A stretch of DNA of 64,000 nucleotides from Luteolibacter ambystomatis (GTDB taxonomy: Bacteria > Verrucomicrobiota > Verrucomicrobiia > Verrucomicrobiales > Akkermansiaceae): NCBI RefSeq assembly GCF_018137965.1, contig NZ_CP073100.1, positions 1,674,001 through 1,738,000 on the forward strand, given 5' to 3'. Shown piece by piece: positions 17,513-25,289 of the stretch. Each line of letters begins with the position of its first letter. Position 1 is the first letter of the stretch. Position numbers and translations under genes: made by a program. The notes below the pieces were generated by a model. The model had not been told where the DNA came from, did not search any database, and worked only from the letters and a program-made list of their open reading frames with translations.

Positions 17513-18305
17513 AGAGATAGGCGGCTACGAAGAGCAGCCCCAGCAACATCACGATCGCCGGTCCGGGCGAGATCCCCCACTTCGCGGAAATCATCACTGC
17601 CGCGGCCGACCCCACCGCGCCGATCAATCCGCCGCCCCAGAAGAGCGCGGAGGTGCGATCCGTCATCAGCGATACCGTCGCGGCGGGAGCCACCAGCAGG
17701 CCCACGGAAAGCACGCAGCCGACCGCCTGGAGCGAGGATACGAGGGACAGCACCAGCAGGCCTGAAAGGAAGTAGTGGATGAAGCGCACCGGCACCCCCT
17801 GCGCCGCAGCCACATGCGGCTCGAACAAGGTCAGCAGGATGGGACGCATCAGCAGGCTGGTCGTGAGCAGGACCAGCGCGCCGGAGACGAAGGAGATCGC
17901 GAGGTCGTTGTTGCCCACCGCGAGGATGTTTCCAAACAACCAGTCCTCAAGCTGGCGGCGGGTCTTGAGCAACGGCAGGATGGCGACCCCGGCGGCGAAG
18001 GAGGCGGTGTAAAGTACGGCGAGTGCCGTACCTTGCTCGATGCGGTTGCCGCGCGCCACCGCCACCGATCCGAGACCGACGAGCAGCGCTGCGAAGAGCG
18101 CGCCTGCGAAGGCATTCCACTGCGTCAGCGCGCCAGTGACGAGAATCGCCAGCGCGATGCCGGGCAACATCGTATGCGAAAGCGCGCTCACGGACAGCGC
18201 GCTGCGGCGCAGGATCACGAAACCGCTGAACCAGCCGTTGGCGAAGCCGATGAAGGCCGCCGCGGCCAAGGCGCGCTGGAAGAAGGGATTGGAAAGGATT
18301 TCCAC
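17472..18305 (-). CDS. Metal-type ABC transporter permease (ZnuB/MntB family)
   Basis: From a GTG at 18305 the product has 277 residues and about eight predicted membrane spans, matching ABC-3 permeases that import zinc, manganese or iron. Family features are the first helix with GWFSGFVILRRSALSVSALSH (coupling segment), GTALAVLYTASFAAGV and QAVGCVLSVGLLVAPAATV. The start was chosen because it follows the ATPase stop by 13 bp; a more upstream ATG at 18359 overlaps the ATPase gene. It is the last gene of a three-gene operon. The specific metal is not readable from the sequence. Confidence 0.9.
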   Translation of the reverse strand: MEILSNPFFQRALAAAAFIGFANGWFSGFVILRRSALSVSALSHTMLPGIALAILVTGALTQWNAFAGALFAALLVGLGSVAVARGNRIEQGTALAVLYTASFAAGVAILPLLKTRRQLEDWLFGNILAVGNNDLAISFVSGALVLLTTSLLMRPILLTLFEPHVAAAQGVPVRFIHYFLSGLLVLSLVSSLQAVGCVLSVGLLVAPAATVSLMTDRTSALFWGGGLIGAVGSAAAVMISAKWGISPGPAIVMLLGLLFVAAYLFSPRYGLVFRKRH

Positions 18306-18318
18306 GATCGGATATGAG

Positions 18319-19080
18319 TCAGACGGCGGCCTTCTGACCCGCGAAGGTGCGGGTGACAAGGTCCACGGTGAGGGTTTCGGTCACGGGGCCGAAGGCCAGC
18401 TCGCGCGTGTTGAGGACCAGCACTTCATCGAAGAGCTTGTAGGCGCTGTCGATGTCGTGATGGGAGGCGATGATCAGGCGTCCCTCATGCGAGAGCTTGC
18501 CGAGCAGTTCGGCCAGCAGCCGCGAGGCATTGCGATCGAGGCCCGTGAACGGTTCATCAAGCAGCAGCACGTGGGCTTCCTGGGCAATGGCCCGGGCAAG
18601 GAACGCACGCTGTTGCTGGCCGCCCGATAGCTCGCGGATCTGGCGATGCTGGAGCTCGGTGAGCGCGAGAGATTCCAACGCATGATCCACCGCCTCATGG
18701 TCCGCCGCGCTGAATTTCCGCCACCAGCCGGTTTGGGAAAAACGGCCCATTTCAACGAGTCCGCGCACGGTGATCGGAAACGACCAATCGACGTCCTCAC
18801 GCTGCGGGAGATAAGCGAACTCGCGCGACCACTTCCGGACTTCGGTTCCACGCCAGCGGATCGTCCCGGAGCTCCGTGGCACCAGCCCGGCGATGGCCTT
18901 CAGCAGAGTGCTCTTCCCTGCTCCGTTCGGGCCGATCAGCGCCACGCGGTTGCCACAGGAGGTCGCGAAGGAAATGCGATCCAGCGCCAACACGCGCCGG
19001 TAGTGGACGGTCAGATCCTTGACTGCCAGCTCATGGTGCTCGGCGTGATGCGCGCAGCAATCGTGATGGGATTCGTTCAT
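18319..19080 (-). CDS. Metal-type ABC transporter ATPase (ZnuC/MntB-partner family)
   Basis: The 253-residue product carries Walker A GPNGAGKST, the Q-loop (LPQRED), the signature LSGGQQQR, Walker B VLLLDEPF and the switch His in IASHHD. It is the cytoplasmic ATPase of the metal importer. The N-terminus MNESHHDCCAHHAEHHEL is rich in His and Cys, unlike most ATPases of this family, and could bind the transported metal or a related one (inference). The ATG at 19080 overlaps the upstream stop as ATGA, so translation is coupled to the anchored protein gene. Confidence 0.93.
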   Translation of the reverse strand: MNESHHDCCAHHAEHHELAVKDLTVHYRRVLALDRISFATSCGNRVALIGPNGAGKSTLLKAIAGLVPRSSGTIRWRGTEVRKWSREFAYLPQREDVDWSFPITVRGLVEMGRFSQTGWWRKFSAADHEAVDHALESLALTELQHRQIRELSGGQQQRAFLARAIAQEAHVLLLDEPFTGLDRNASRLLAELLGKLSHEGRLIIASHHDIDSAYKLFDEVLVLNTRELAFGPVTETLTVDLVTRTFAGQKAAV

Positions 19081-19529
19081 TCGGCGGGAAGTTCCCATAC
19101 GTCATCAAGATCGCCCGCAGTCTCGAAGTAGCGGACGAGCGTGGGCTTGCCGGAAGGCTCCAGTGAAAGCTTCGCGAAATGGTTCATTCCGGCAGGCGGT
19201 GCGGATGCCCACTGGACGTGGATGAAGATCGCGGGATCGGATTCATCCAGGGCGACCATCCCGACCAATGGCTCGGATGCGTTTCCATGGAAAAGAGTCA
19301 GGCCTGCGCGGTTCCTGAGGTCGACGCTTGCAGCCGGAGAAGAGAGCTTCAGGGCGAATCCCGTTCGGGAAATCCGGGCCGCCTCATGTGCTCCAGTCGG
19401 TTCATTCGGAAGGTCCGCATCCGCCGTATCAGCGAAGTGCAGCATGCCCCAGCCAACCAGCAGGAGTCCGCCGGCCAGCAGCAGGGTCCGGAACAAGGGC
19501 GAGCCGCGCACGAGCGCAGCCTCGCGCAC
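19077..19529 (-). CDS. Membrane-anchored accessory protein of the metal ABC operon (function unknown)
   Basis: The 150-residue product (GTG start at 19529) has one membrane span near residues 14-32 (TLLLAGGLLLVGWGML) and a small beta-rich extracytoplasmic domain. It is the first gene of the ABC operon and overlaps the ATPase start by 4 bp. Operons of this type normally encode a periplasmic metal-binding protein of about 300 residues. This protein is too short for that fold and lacks the usual His clusters, so it is not a ZnuA-type receptor. An accessory role is inferred from coupling alone. Confidence 0.7.
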   Translation of the reverse strand: MREAALVRGSPLFRTLLLAGGLLLVGWGMLHFADTADADLPNEPTGAHEAARISRTGFALKLSSPAASVDLRNRAGLTLFHGNASEPLVGMVALDESDPAIFIHVQWASAPPAGMNHFAKLSLEPSGKPTLVRYFETAGDLDDVWELPAE

Positions 19530-19572
19530 GAAATTTGTTCCTGCAAGCTAATTGCGATATTGAAAGCGCCGC

Positions 19573-20019
19573 TCAATAACCGCGCTTCTGGATCAAAGCG
19601 CGGAGTTGGACCTGGAACTCGGCGATGTCCTCCGGAGTCGGGCGGTATCCCGGCTTGTCGGGGTCGAGCCCCGGGCGTCCGCTTTGATCGATCAGCCAGG
19701 TCCCCGCTTCACCGTCACTGAAAGTCACCCGGCCGCTGACCAATGCACCGGGGAGTACGAGTTCATCGATGGTCACCTCGACCGTGCCGGTGGGAACAGG
19801 TGCGGCGAGATCCTCCTCCGGCTTCTTTTCCTCCACCTTCGCCTCTTCCTGGAGCTCCAGGCCGAGATCGAGCACGAGGAAGCGGGTATCCATGTAGGTG
19901 ATGCCGAGACCGAAATCCTCCTTCAGACGCCGCTGCAGATCCGCCATCGTCGCCCCTTCCGCCGCCCATTTCACCAGGGCGTCCTTCTGCTCGCCAGTCA
20001 GTTTGCTCGCGCTGAACAT
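19573..20019 (-). CDS. Unrecognised 148-residue protein
   Basis: From its first internal ATG the product begins MFSASKLTGEQKDALVKWAAEG, followed by ADLQRRLKEDFGLGITYMDTRF. This looks like a short helix-turn-helix region. A charged linker (EEAKVEEKKPEEDL) leads to a beta-rich C-terminal half (VEVTIDELVLPGALVSGRVTF). There is no signal or membrane span. A possible DNA-binding N-terminus is inference from helix spacing; the family is not recognised. It is 43 bp upstream of the ABC operon on the same strand, so it may be read with it. Confidence 0.65.
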   Translation of the reverse strand: MFSASKLTGEQKDALVKWAAEGATMADLQRRLKEDFGLGITYMDTRFLVLDLGLELQEEAKVEEKKPEEDLAAPVPTGTVEVTIDELVLPGALVSGRVTFSDGEAGTWLIDQSGRPGLDPDKPGYRPTPEDIAEFQVQLRALIQKRGY

Positions 20020-20076
20020 GATGCCCGGGTTCTGACGGTTCGAACGCCATTCTCCAAGCACCAAGCTCGGTGAATT

Positions 20077-20508
20077 TCACAAACCCGTCGCGTCACGGCG
20101 GGCCTCCACCGCGAGCCGGAAAGCCTGTTTCTCTCCATGTCGCTTCACCGAGAAGCGGATGCTGTGCCGGGTGCCGGGGGAAGGGCTCCAGGATGCCTGC
20201 CAGAAAAAATACACCGCACCGCTGGGAACCTGGATCGCAATGCGCGAGACGCCCACCACTCCGGACGAGTTGCGGGCGGAAGTGCGGCACACCCGGGCCT
20301 GCGCGATCTCACGCGCGAATCTCTCCAACAGCTCGTCCCGCCATGCACAGGCCAGTTCAAAAGCAGCCTGTGGACCTCCTGCCGCACGATCCGCGAAGTA
20401 ACGCGCGAACTTCACACCGCCCCGCTGAAGCCGCACCTGCCACCCGTAGGTGCCGGTTTTCGGCTGATCGAGGCGGACGATGCCGCGGCTATCGCGCGAG
20501 GGTTCCAT
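20077..20508 (-). CDS. Tandem AP2-like DNA-binding domain protein
   Basis: From the ATG at 20508 the product has 143 residues arranged as two AP2-like units. The first runs GIVRLDQPKTGTYGWQVRLQ with a helix ending in CAWRDELLERF. The second runs GVVGVSRIAIQVPSGAVYFF and W.A.W, with a terminal helix AFRLAVEARRDATG. The 'G-x-x-GV' start, conserved Trp and terminal helix with R match bacterial AP2 domains, the relatives of plant ERF factors that often occur in homing endonucleases and stand-alone regulators. No HNH nuclease motif is present here. DNA binding is expected from family; the target is unknown. Confidence 0.75.
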   Translation of the reverse strand: MEPSRDSRGIVRLDQPKTGTYGWQVRLQRGGVKFARYFADRAAGGPQAAFELACAWRDELLERFAREIAQARVCRTSARNSSGVVGVSRIAIQVPSGAVYFFWQASWSPSPGTRHSIRFSVKRHGEKQAFRLAVEARRDATGL

Positions 20509-20563
20509 GGAAAGACACATGAAACCCTTGAGGCACAACGGCCAGCTGTCAACCGATCAACGA

Positions 20564-21970
20564 TCAGTTGCCACGGCGGCGGTTGCCACCTGGATTGCCG
20601 CCAGGGCCGCCACCACCGAAACGGTTTCCTCCGAAGCCGCCGCGATTACCTTCCTGGAGGCGCTGCTTGGCTTCGTCGCTGATAGCCGTGGATTGGGCGA
20701 TGTACTCCTTGGCAGCTTCCGGGTCGGAGCGCATCCACTGCTCCGCAGCGGTTGCAACGGCGCGCTGGCGGGCGCGCTCATCCGTGATGGACTCGGCGAG
20801 CGTCATGACGGACTGGGGATTCTCGGAGCGGTTTGACCAGATGTAGGTCCCCACCGCTTCATCGCGGGTTTCACCTGCCGGTTGCTTGCTGATGAAAGCG
20901 ACGGCTGCGGAATCGTCCTGACTCGACCAGTTCCGCATCAGATCACGCATGGCATTGCGGGAGACATCCTCGCTGCCCTGGGAAAGCAGCCAGGTGGCCG
21001 CTGCCTGTGGATCCTGGCGGGACCACGCGTCCACCGTGTCGGAAATCGCGCGGCGCTTCGAGTCTTCGTCCGTGATGGATGCGATCTTCTGGGACGCCGC
21101 CTGCGGATCGGAACCGGCAAGACTGCCGATGGCTTCAGCAAGTGCGGCCTGCTGTTGGTCGGCGGGCAAGGTCTTGATCCACGCTTCGGCCGCGTTGAAA
21201 TCCTTCGCACCCCACTGGCTGGCGATGGAGGCATAGGCCTCCTTCTGTGCCTCGCCGTCCAATCCAGTGGCCATGCTGACGGCCTTCTCCGGATCCGTGG
21301 AGGCCAGTTCGCGCACCACGGAGGTGGTGGCCTGGGTCTTGTCACGACCTTGGAGGGACTGCGCCCATGCCATGGCAGCCTGCGGATCGTTCTTGGCCCA
21401 CTCCGAGGCGATCACGGAAGCACCACTGCCACCCCGGCCGCCCATACCCATGCCCATCATCTGGAATTCACGCGGATTTTCGGCGTAGTACTTGGCGGCG
21501 TTCTCAGGATCCACGCTGGCCCAGCTTTGGAGAATGGTGGGCTTCACGAACATGCCGCCCATGCCCATTTTGTCCGAGTAGGCCATGGCTGCTTTGGGAT
21601 CCGTTTCTGCCCAGCGGCCGAAAAGAAGGATCGATGCCATGATGCGCTCGTTCATGGGCAGGTTTTCCAGCTTCGCCGCTTCAGCTTCGAGCTGGTCCGG
21701 GGAAAGATTCTGGTAGTAGTCGAGCAGCGCCTGGATGCGGCCGTTCTGGCCCGGGGTCTTGCGGATATCCGCCAAGGATTTCGAAGACTTCGAATTGCGG
21801 ACAGTATCGGAGGAGGACGAACCGCTCCGATTGCTGCCACGGGAGGCGGAAAGAGCCAGCGAGTCCTGATTTGAATCGGACTGGGCGGAACTACCGCTCT
21901 TGCCGGCAAAGAAACCACCGGCACCTCCGACGAGGAGGGCGGCCGCGGGAAGGATCCAAGGATTTTTCAT
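20564..21970 (-). CDS. Exported helical-repeat protein with 'DP-x-AA-x-x-WA' repeats
   Basis: The 468-residue product starts MKNPWILPAAALLVGGAGGF, a signal or anchor sequence. Residues 120-420 are tandem helical repeats of about 30-35 residues with the core WA..DP.AA..WA (for example SEWAKNDPQAAMAWAQSL and SQWGAKDFNAAEAWIKTL). At least eight units are visible. The repeats are Asp/Ala-rich and resemble a solenoid that could act as a protein-binding scaffold. The C-terminus is a Gly-rich, basic tail (GGNRRRGN). Such repeat proteins are seen in Verrucomicrobia but have no assigned function. It is transcribed after the pseudo-sulfatase gene on the same strand. Confidence 0.75.
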   Translation of the reverse strand: MKNPWILPAAALLVGGAGGFFAGKSGSSAQSDSNQDSLALSASRGSNRSGSSSSDTVRNSKSSKSLADIRKTPGQNGRIQALLDYYQNLSPDQLEAEAAKLENLPMNERIMASILLFGRWAETDPKAAMAYSDKMGMGGMFVKPTILQSWASVDPENAAKYYAENPREFQMMGMGMGGRGGSGASVIASEWAKNDPQAAMAWAQSLQGRDKTQATTSVVRELASTDPEKAVSMATGLDGEAQKEAYASIASQWGAKDFNAAEAWIKTLPADQQQAALAEAIGSLAGSDPQAASQKIASITDEDSKRRAISDTVDAWSRQDPQAAATWLLSQGSEDVSRNAMRDLMRNWSSQDDSAAVAFISKQPAGETRDEAVGTYIWSNRSENPQSVMTLAESITDERARQRAVATAAEQWMRSDPEAAKEYIAQSTAISDEAKQRLQEGNRGGFGGNRFGGGGPGGNPGGNRRRGN

Positions 21971-22028
21971 GAGAGAGGGAGTGGACGACGGTTGAACCCG
22001 GAAGGTATGGGAAAGTTTCGGCAATTTT

Positions 22029-23708
22029 TCACTTCTCTCCACCGTTTTCCTTCGTTTGAGGCTTCCAATCTGGATCGGGCATTTTGCGCTCCCCCATTCG
22101 TTCGATGGTGGCGAAGAAGGCACCGAAGATGGCATCCTTGGCCCCCTGCCCCTCGAACCAAACCTCCAGGTCGGCATCCCCTTCGTTCAGATCGACCCCG
22201 AGGGAAAGCGCGGTGGCACCTTCCAGCAGCGGCGTCTTCACCTCGTATTTGCCTGCCCGGGCATGGGCCATGCCCCCATGAAGCTTGCCCAGGCTTTCCC
22301 GCTCCGCCGGATCGGCACCCGGAGGCAATTTCGAAACCGAAACCTTGTAGTGCCCGGTGCGGTTGGCGTGGACCTTCCAAACTCCCGAAACGGAAGGCAG
22401 CGATGAAGATCGGGCAGGATCCGCCAATTCACGGAGCAAGCCACGCAGCGATGCCTGATCCGGATAGCGGACCGGACCCAGCGCGGTCGTAGATTCCCGG
22501 CTGGGCCACCAGTCACCCCAGGTGACGGGAGTAACAGGCTGGCGTTCATCGCCGACGATGATACGGGCAGGTGCCGTAAACGCCGGACGGATCGACTGCC
22601 ACCAGATGCCGTAGTCGGTCATCATCCGCATCGCGATGTCCGGCTGGGTTTCAAAGACGTTTTCCCGGTGTTCGGGAGGCAGAGAGACATCGAGCAAATC
22701 GAGGCCGGAAAGCCGCCACTTGCCGGAACGAACCGCATAGCCATCGGACTTGTAGCGGTCCACGACCTGATCGGCAGGCCAGCCTCCCGGATGGAAAAAG
22801 AAAGATCGTTCCACCGGCTCGGTCCGTGGCTCCTTGCCAAGGCCGGAAATGTCGATGCCATCTCCTTTCCAATCCCGGAACAATGATACTCCGCACAAGG
22901 CCGCCGCAGTTGGCATCCCGTCGAAGACCGCCACCGGAGTCTCCACCACCCGCCCTGCGGCCACATGCCCCGGCCAGCGGAAGACCAAAGGCGCCAGAGC
23001 ATCCGGTGTCTCCTTGGATTCACGGGCAATCGTGCCGAGTGCGATCACCAGGGTGTTCGCGCCGACTCCGGAGCGATCCAAATCTTCCAACAGGGCCTTC
23101 GCGCTCCCTTCGCTGCCCTTTGGCAGATTGAGCATCAGGAAAAAGCGCTCCTTGGCTGCCACCCGGGTTTCGATCCACCTCCGCGTCTCTGTTTCAAGGA
23201 CGGCAGCACGCTTGCCATCCCGCTGGCTCCAACCCTTGAGATCACGGAGCCATGGATGATCGGGGTTGTTGCCCCAGTAGTCCCCGGAGCGTCCGTCCGC
23301 ATCCACCAGCACCTCCTGAAACCCACGGTCTTCCGGCCGGAAGGGAATTGCTTCCCCGAAAGGCCACGTGCCAAAAAACGCCGTCTGCCACCCCGCCGCC
23401 TTGAAGGCATCCGAGACGAGCGGCACTGCCGGACGAATGAAATTCCGCCCGCCAACCGTGTCCACGATTCCAGCCCGGAGCTCATGGCAGCCGGTCAGCC
23501 ATGAGGCCAGGGTTTTGGGCGACTGGCTCGACCCGAAGCAGTTGCGGAAACTGGTGCCGGATGCGCGGAGAGGTTCGAGAAGCCTGGCATTCTCCTTCGA
23601 GCCGAAATCACCGGTCAAAATCACGACATTCGGACGCGGCTCATCCGCAGCCGCAAGCATTAGAAGCGCGGCATTTGCGATTGCGACCAAGCGGCGGACG
23701 GAGAGCAT
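22029..23708 (-). CDS. Sulfatase-fold protein lacking catalytic residues (predicted pseudoenzyme)
   Basis: The 559-residue product has a signal peptide (MLSVRRLVAIANAALLMLAA) and the overall order of a type I sulfatase: PNVVILTGDFG, FGTWPFGEAIPFRPEDRGF, NTLVIALGTIARE, RWPGHVAAGRVVETPV and a C-terminal beta domain. Almost every catalytic position is altered. The paired Asp near the start is GD, the C-x-P-x-R motif reads S-P-K-T-L, the K/H of GKWHLG are T and P, and the DH/DN metal pair after NTLVI is replaced by ALGTI. The stop-free frame and intact signal argue for a functional non-enzymatic protein, not a pseudogene. Its start is 18 bp from the divergent phosphatase gene. Confidence 0.85.
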   Translation of the reverse strand: MLSVRRLVAIANAALLMLAAADEPRPNVVILTGDFGSKENARLLEPLRASGTSFRNCFGSSQSPKTLASWLTGCHELRAGIVDTVGGRNFIRPAVPLVSDAFKAAGWQTAFFGTWPFGEAIPFRPEDRGFQEVLVDADGRSGDYWGNNPDHPWLRDLKGWSQRDGKRAAVLETETRRWIETRVAAKERFFLMLNLPKGSEGSAKALLEDLDRSGVGANTLVIALGTIARESKETPDALAPLVFRWPGHVAAGRVVETPVAVFDGMPTAAALCGVSLFRDWKGDGIDISGLGKEPRTEPVERSFFFHPGGWPADQVVDRYKSDGYAVRSGKWRLSGLDLLDVSLPPEHRENVFETQPDIAMRMMTDYGIWWQSIRPAFTAPARIIVGDERQPVTPVTWGDWWPSRESTTALGPVRYPDQASLRGLLRELADPARSSSLPSVSGVWKVHANRTGHYKVSVSKLPPGADPAERESLGKLHGGMAHARAGKYEVKTPLLEGATALSLGVDLNEGDADLEVWFEGQGAKDAIFGAFFATIERMGERKMPDPDWKPQTKENGGEK

Positions 23709-23726
23709 GTGGGTCATCTGCCCTTC

Positions 23727-24206
23727 ATGAACGCCACCCGCAAGCCCTTCCGCGTGCTCTTTGTGTGCATGGGGAACATTTGCCGCTCGCCCGCCGCGGA
23801 GATTGTCTTCCGCCACCACGTCGTCCGCGCCGGACTCTCGGACACGATCACCACCGATTCCGCCGGCACCATCGGCTTCCATTCCGGCAAGGGTCCGGAC
23901 CCGCGGATGTCCGCCACACTGGCATCGCGAGGCTACGAGATTTTCGGCAAGTCCCGCCAGATCACCGCGGAGGACCTCGATGCATTCGATCTGGTGCTGG
24001 TGATGGACCGCGAGAATCTGGAGAATGTCCGCTCGTTGGATCGCTCGGGGGATCGCCACGACAAGATCCGCCTGTTCATGGAATATGGCACCCGCCACGG
24101 CGTGACCGAGGTGCCGGACCCCTATTATGGAGGACAGCCGGGATTCGAACATGTCGCGGATCTGGTTGAAGATGCCTCGAAAGGTCTTCTACGGTCTCTC
24201 TCGTAG
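23727..24206 (+). CDS. Low-molecular-weight protein tyrosine phosphatase family protein
   Basis: The 159-residue product has the P-loop VCMGNICRSPAAE (Cys14, Arg20, Ser21) and the general-acid motif DPYYGG near residue 131. Both are complete, so it should be active as a phosphatase; arsenate reductases of the same fold use further cysteines that are not evident here. Bacterial members act on tyrosine kinases of polysaccharide export or on free phospho-amino acids. No tyrosine kinase gene is nearby. The ATG at 23727 was chosen because it lies just before the conserved first strand. A lipoprotein gene follows after 14 bp. Confidence 0.92.
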   Translation: MNATRKPFRVLFVCMGNICRSPAAEIVFRHHVVRAGLSDTITTDSAGTIGFHSGKGPDPRMSATLASRGYEIFGKSRQITAEDLDAFDLVLVMDRENLENVRSLDRSGDRHDKIRLFMEYGTRHGVTEVPDPYYGGQPGFEHVADLVEDASKGLLRSLS

Positions 24207-24220
24207 CCGCCACCTCCTGC

Positions 24221-24907
24221 ATGATCCGATTTTCGTTTGCCGCCGCGAGCCTCTGCCTCGCGATCGTCCTAGGTTCCTGTAGCGGCTTCGTGACCCGCAA
24301 GCAAGCCGTCGAAACCGCTTGGCGCTACTCCGTGGTCGAGTGGACGCCGCAGGTCTCCAACTCTCATCACGGACCGGATGCCAAGGGCATTGAAGTCCAT
24401 ACGCCCGACACCGGTCTGGCATCGCATGGCTTGAACAACGGGTGGTGGAAACCCGGCGAACCCGCCCGTGGCATGCCCTACAAGTGGGGAGGCTTCGACA
24501 CGCCGGAGTCGTTCAAGGCGGCTCTCGCGAGAGGACGCTATGCCGGGGACATCTCGACCGATGAGAAGCAGAAACGCGGCGACCACGCCGTGAGCCGGCA
24601 GACCACCGGTATCGATTGCTCGGGATTGGTTTCCCGCTGCTGGAACCTGCCACGTCCGTTTTCCACCAAGGAGCTGCCCTTCATCTGCCGGAAGCTGAAT
24701 TCGTGGGATGATCTGAAACCCGGAGACATCCTGCTCAATTATCGCCACGTGATGCTCTTCGCCGGCTGGGAAACTCCAGGCAAAACGATCCTCGCCTACG
24801 AGGCCGGGCCGTATCCGGTATGGCGCGTGAATGCCGCTGCCATGCGCAAGGACAAGTTGGTGAAGAACGGCTACGCGCCGTGGAGATATCCCGGCATCGT
24901 GGATTGA
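24221..24907 (+). CDS. NlpC/P60-like lipoprotein (predicted cell-wall cysteine peptidase)
   Basis: The 228-residue product starts with a lipoprotein signal and lipobox LGSC (Cys20). The catalytic core is recognisable: TTGIDCSGLVSRCW holds the nucleophile Cys133, LKPGDILLNY precedes the His176 of RHVMLFAG, and a polar third residue should follow in AYEAGPYPVW. NlpC/P60 enzymes cut peptide links in peptidoglycan stems. About 110 residues between the lipobox and the core are extra and carry an aromatic WGGFDTP segment, perhaps a wall-binding region. It is 14 bp downstream of the phosphatase gene and probably co-transcribed. Confidence 0.85.
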   Translation: MIRFSFAAASLCLAIVLGSCSGFVTRKQAVETAWRYSVVEWTPQVSNSHHGPDAKGIEVHTPDTGLASHGLNNGWWKPGEPARGMPYKWGGFDTPESFKAALARGRYAGDISTDEKQKRGDHAVSRQTTGIDCSGLVSRCWNLPRPFSTKELPFICRKLNSWDDLKPGDILLNYRHVMLFAGWETPGKTILAYEAGPYPVWRVNAAAMRKDKLVKNGYAPWRYPGIVD

Positions 24908-25289
24908 GGCTACGAACCGCGCATCTTCGTCCGTAGTTCATCCTTCAGGAGGGCTTCTTAAACTCCGTATCTAACTCATACAATAAGAGCAGAGTCGCGG
25001 CCTCGAGGCGCAGGTTTAGGTCCGATGCCTTACGCGTTTGGCAACCGTGAGGGGATTCGATCCGCTCCCCGCCCCTCCTGAAGGAGGAACTACATACCAA
25101 GAGAGTTGGACACTTTGGCCGGATCGAAGCGTCGCTCCGTGCGACATCTTGTATCAATTTGAAGGCATTCAAGCCGATGCCAAATCATGGAATAACCAAT
25201 CTAAAATGTTGGATTCAAACAGGTTATCAAGTCTACACCCGGAGCTGGCAGGCTAACTGCAACAGAGGTTTCCGAACATCTGAAACCTC
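24908..25289. other. Intergenic gap with a distant inverted repeat
   Basis: This 382-bp gap is less GC-rich than its neighbours and has no gene I can support. Two short open frames (24945-25172 minus, 25038-25256 plus) show no start signal or recognisable sequence. A 13-bp perfect inverted repeat (arms 24941-24953 and 25073-25085) encloses 119 bp. The end of the gap carries the hairpin listed separately, just before the heat-shock genes. A promoter for those genes should lie here, but I could not identify a convincing one. Confidence 0.4.
25265..25289 (+). promoter_or_regulatory. Hairpin abutting the hsp20 start codon (candidate RNA thermometer)
   Basis: A perfect 8-bp stem (GAGGTTTC / GAAACCTC) with a 9-nt loop ends exactly one base before the ATG at 25290. 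The left arm carries the only Shine-Dalgarno-like sequence (AGAGG) in the region. Folded RNA would hide it and crowd the start codon. Small heat-shock genes are classic targets of RNA thermometers such as ROSE and fourU, so this is a reasonable candidate. The sequence matches neither known class. Confidence 0.4.

Noticed and set aside
25021..25090. Sequence with a GGGGATTCGATCC segment, considered as a tRNA or tmRNA T-arm.
   Set aside because: No acceptor stem, D-arm or anticodon arm can be placed around it.
24945..25172. 75-residue minus-strand frame before the heat-shock genes, considered as a small gene.
   Set aside because: No ribosome binding site or recognisable pattern; it spans the inverted repeat.
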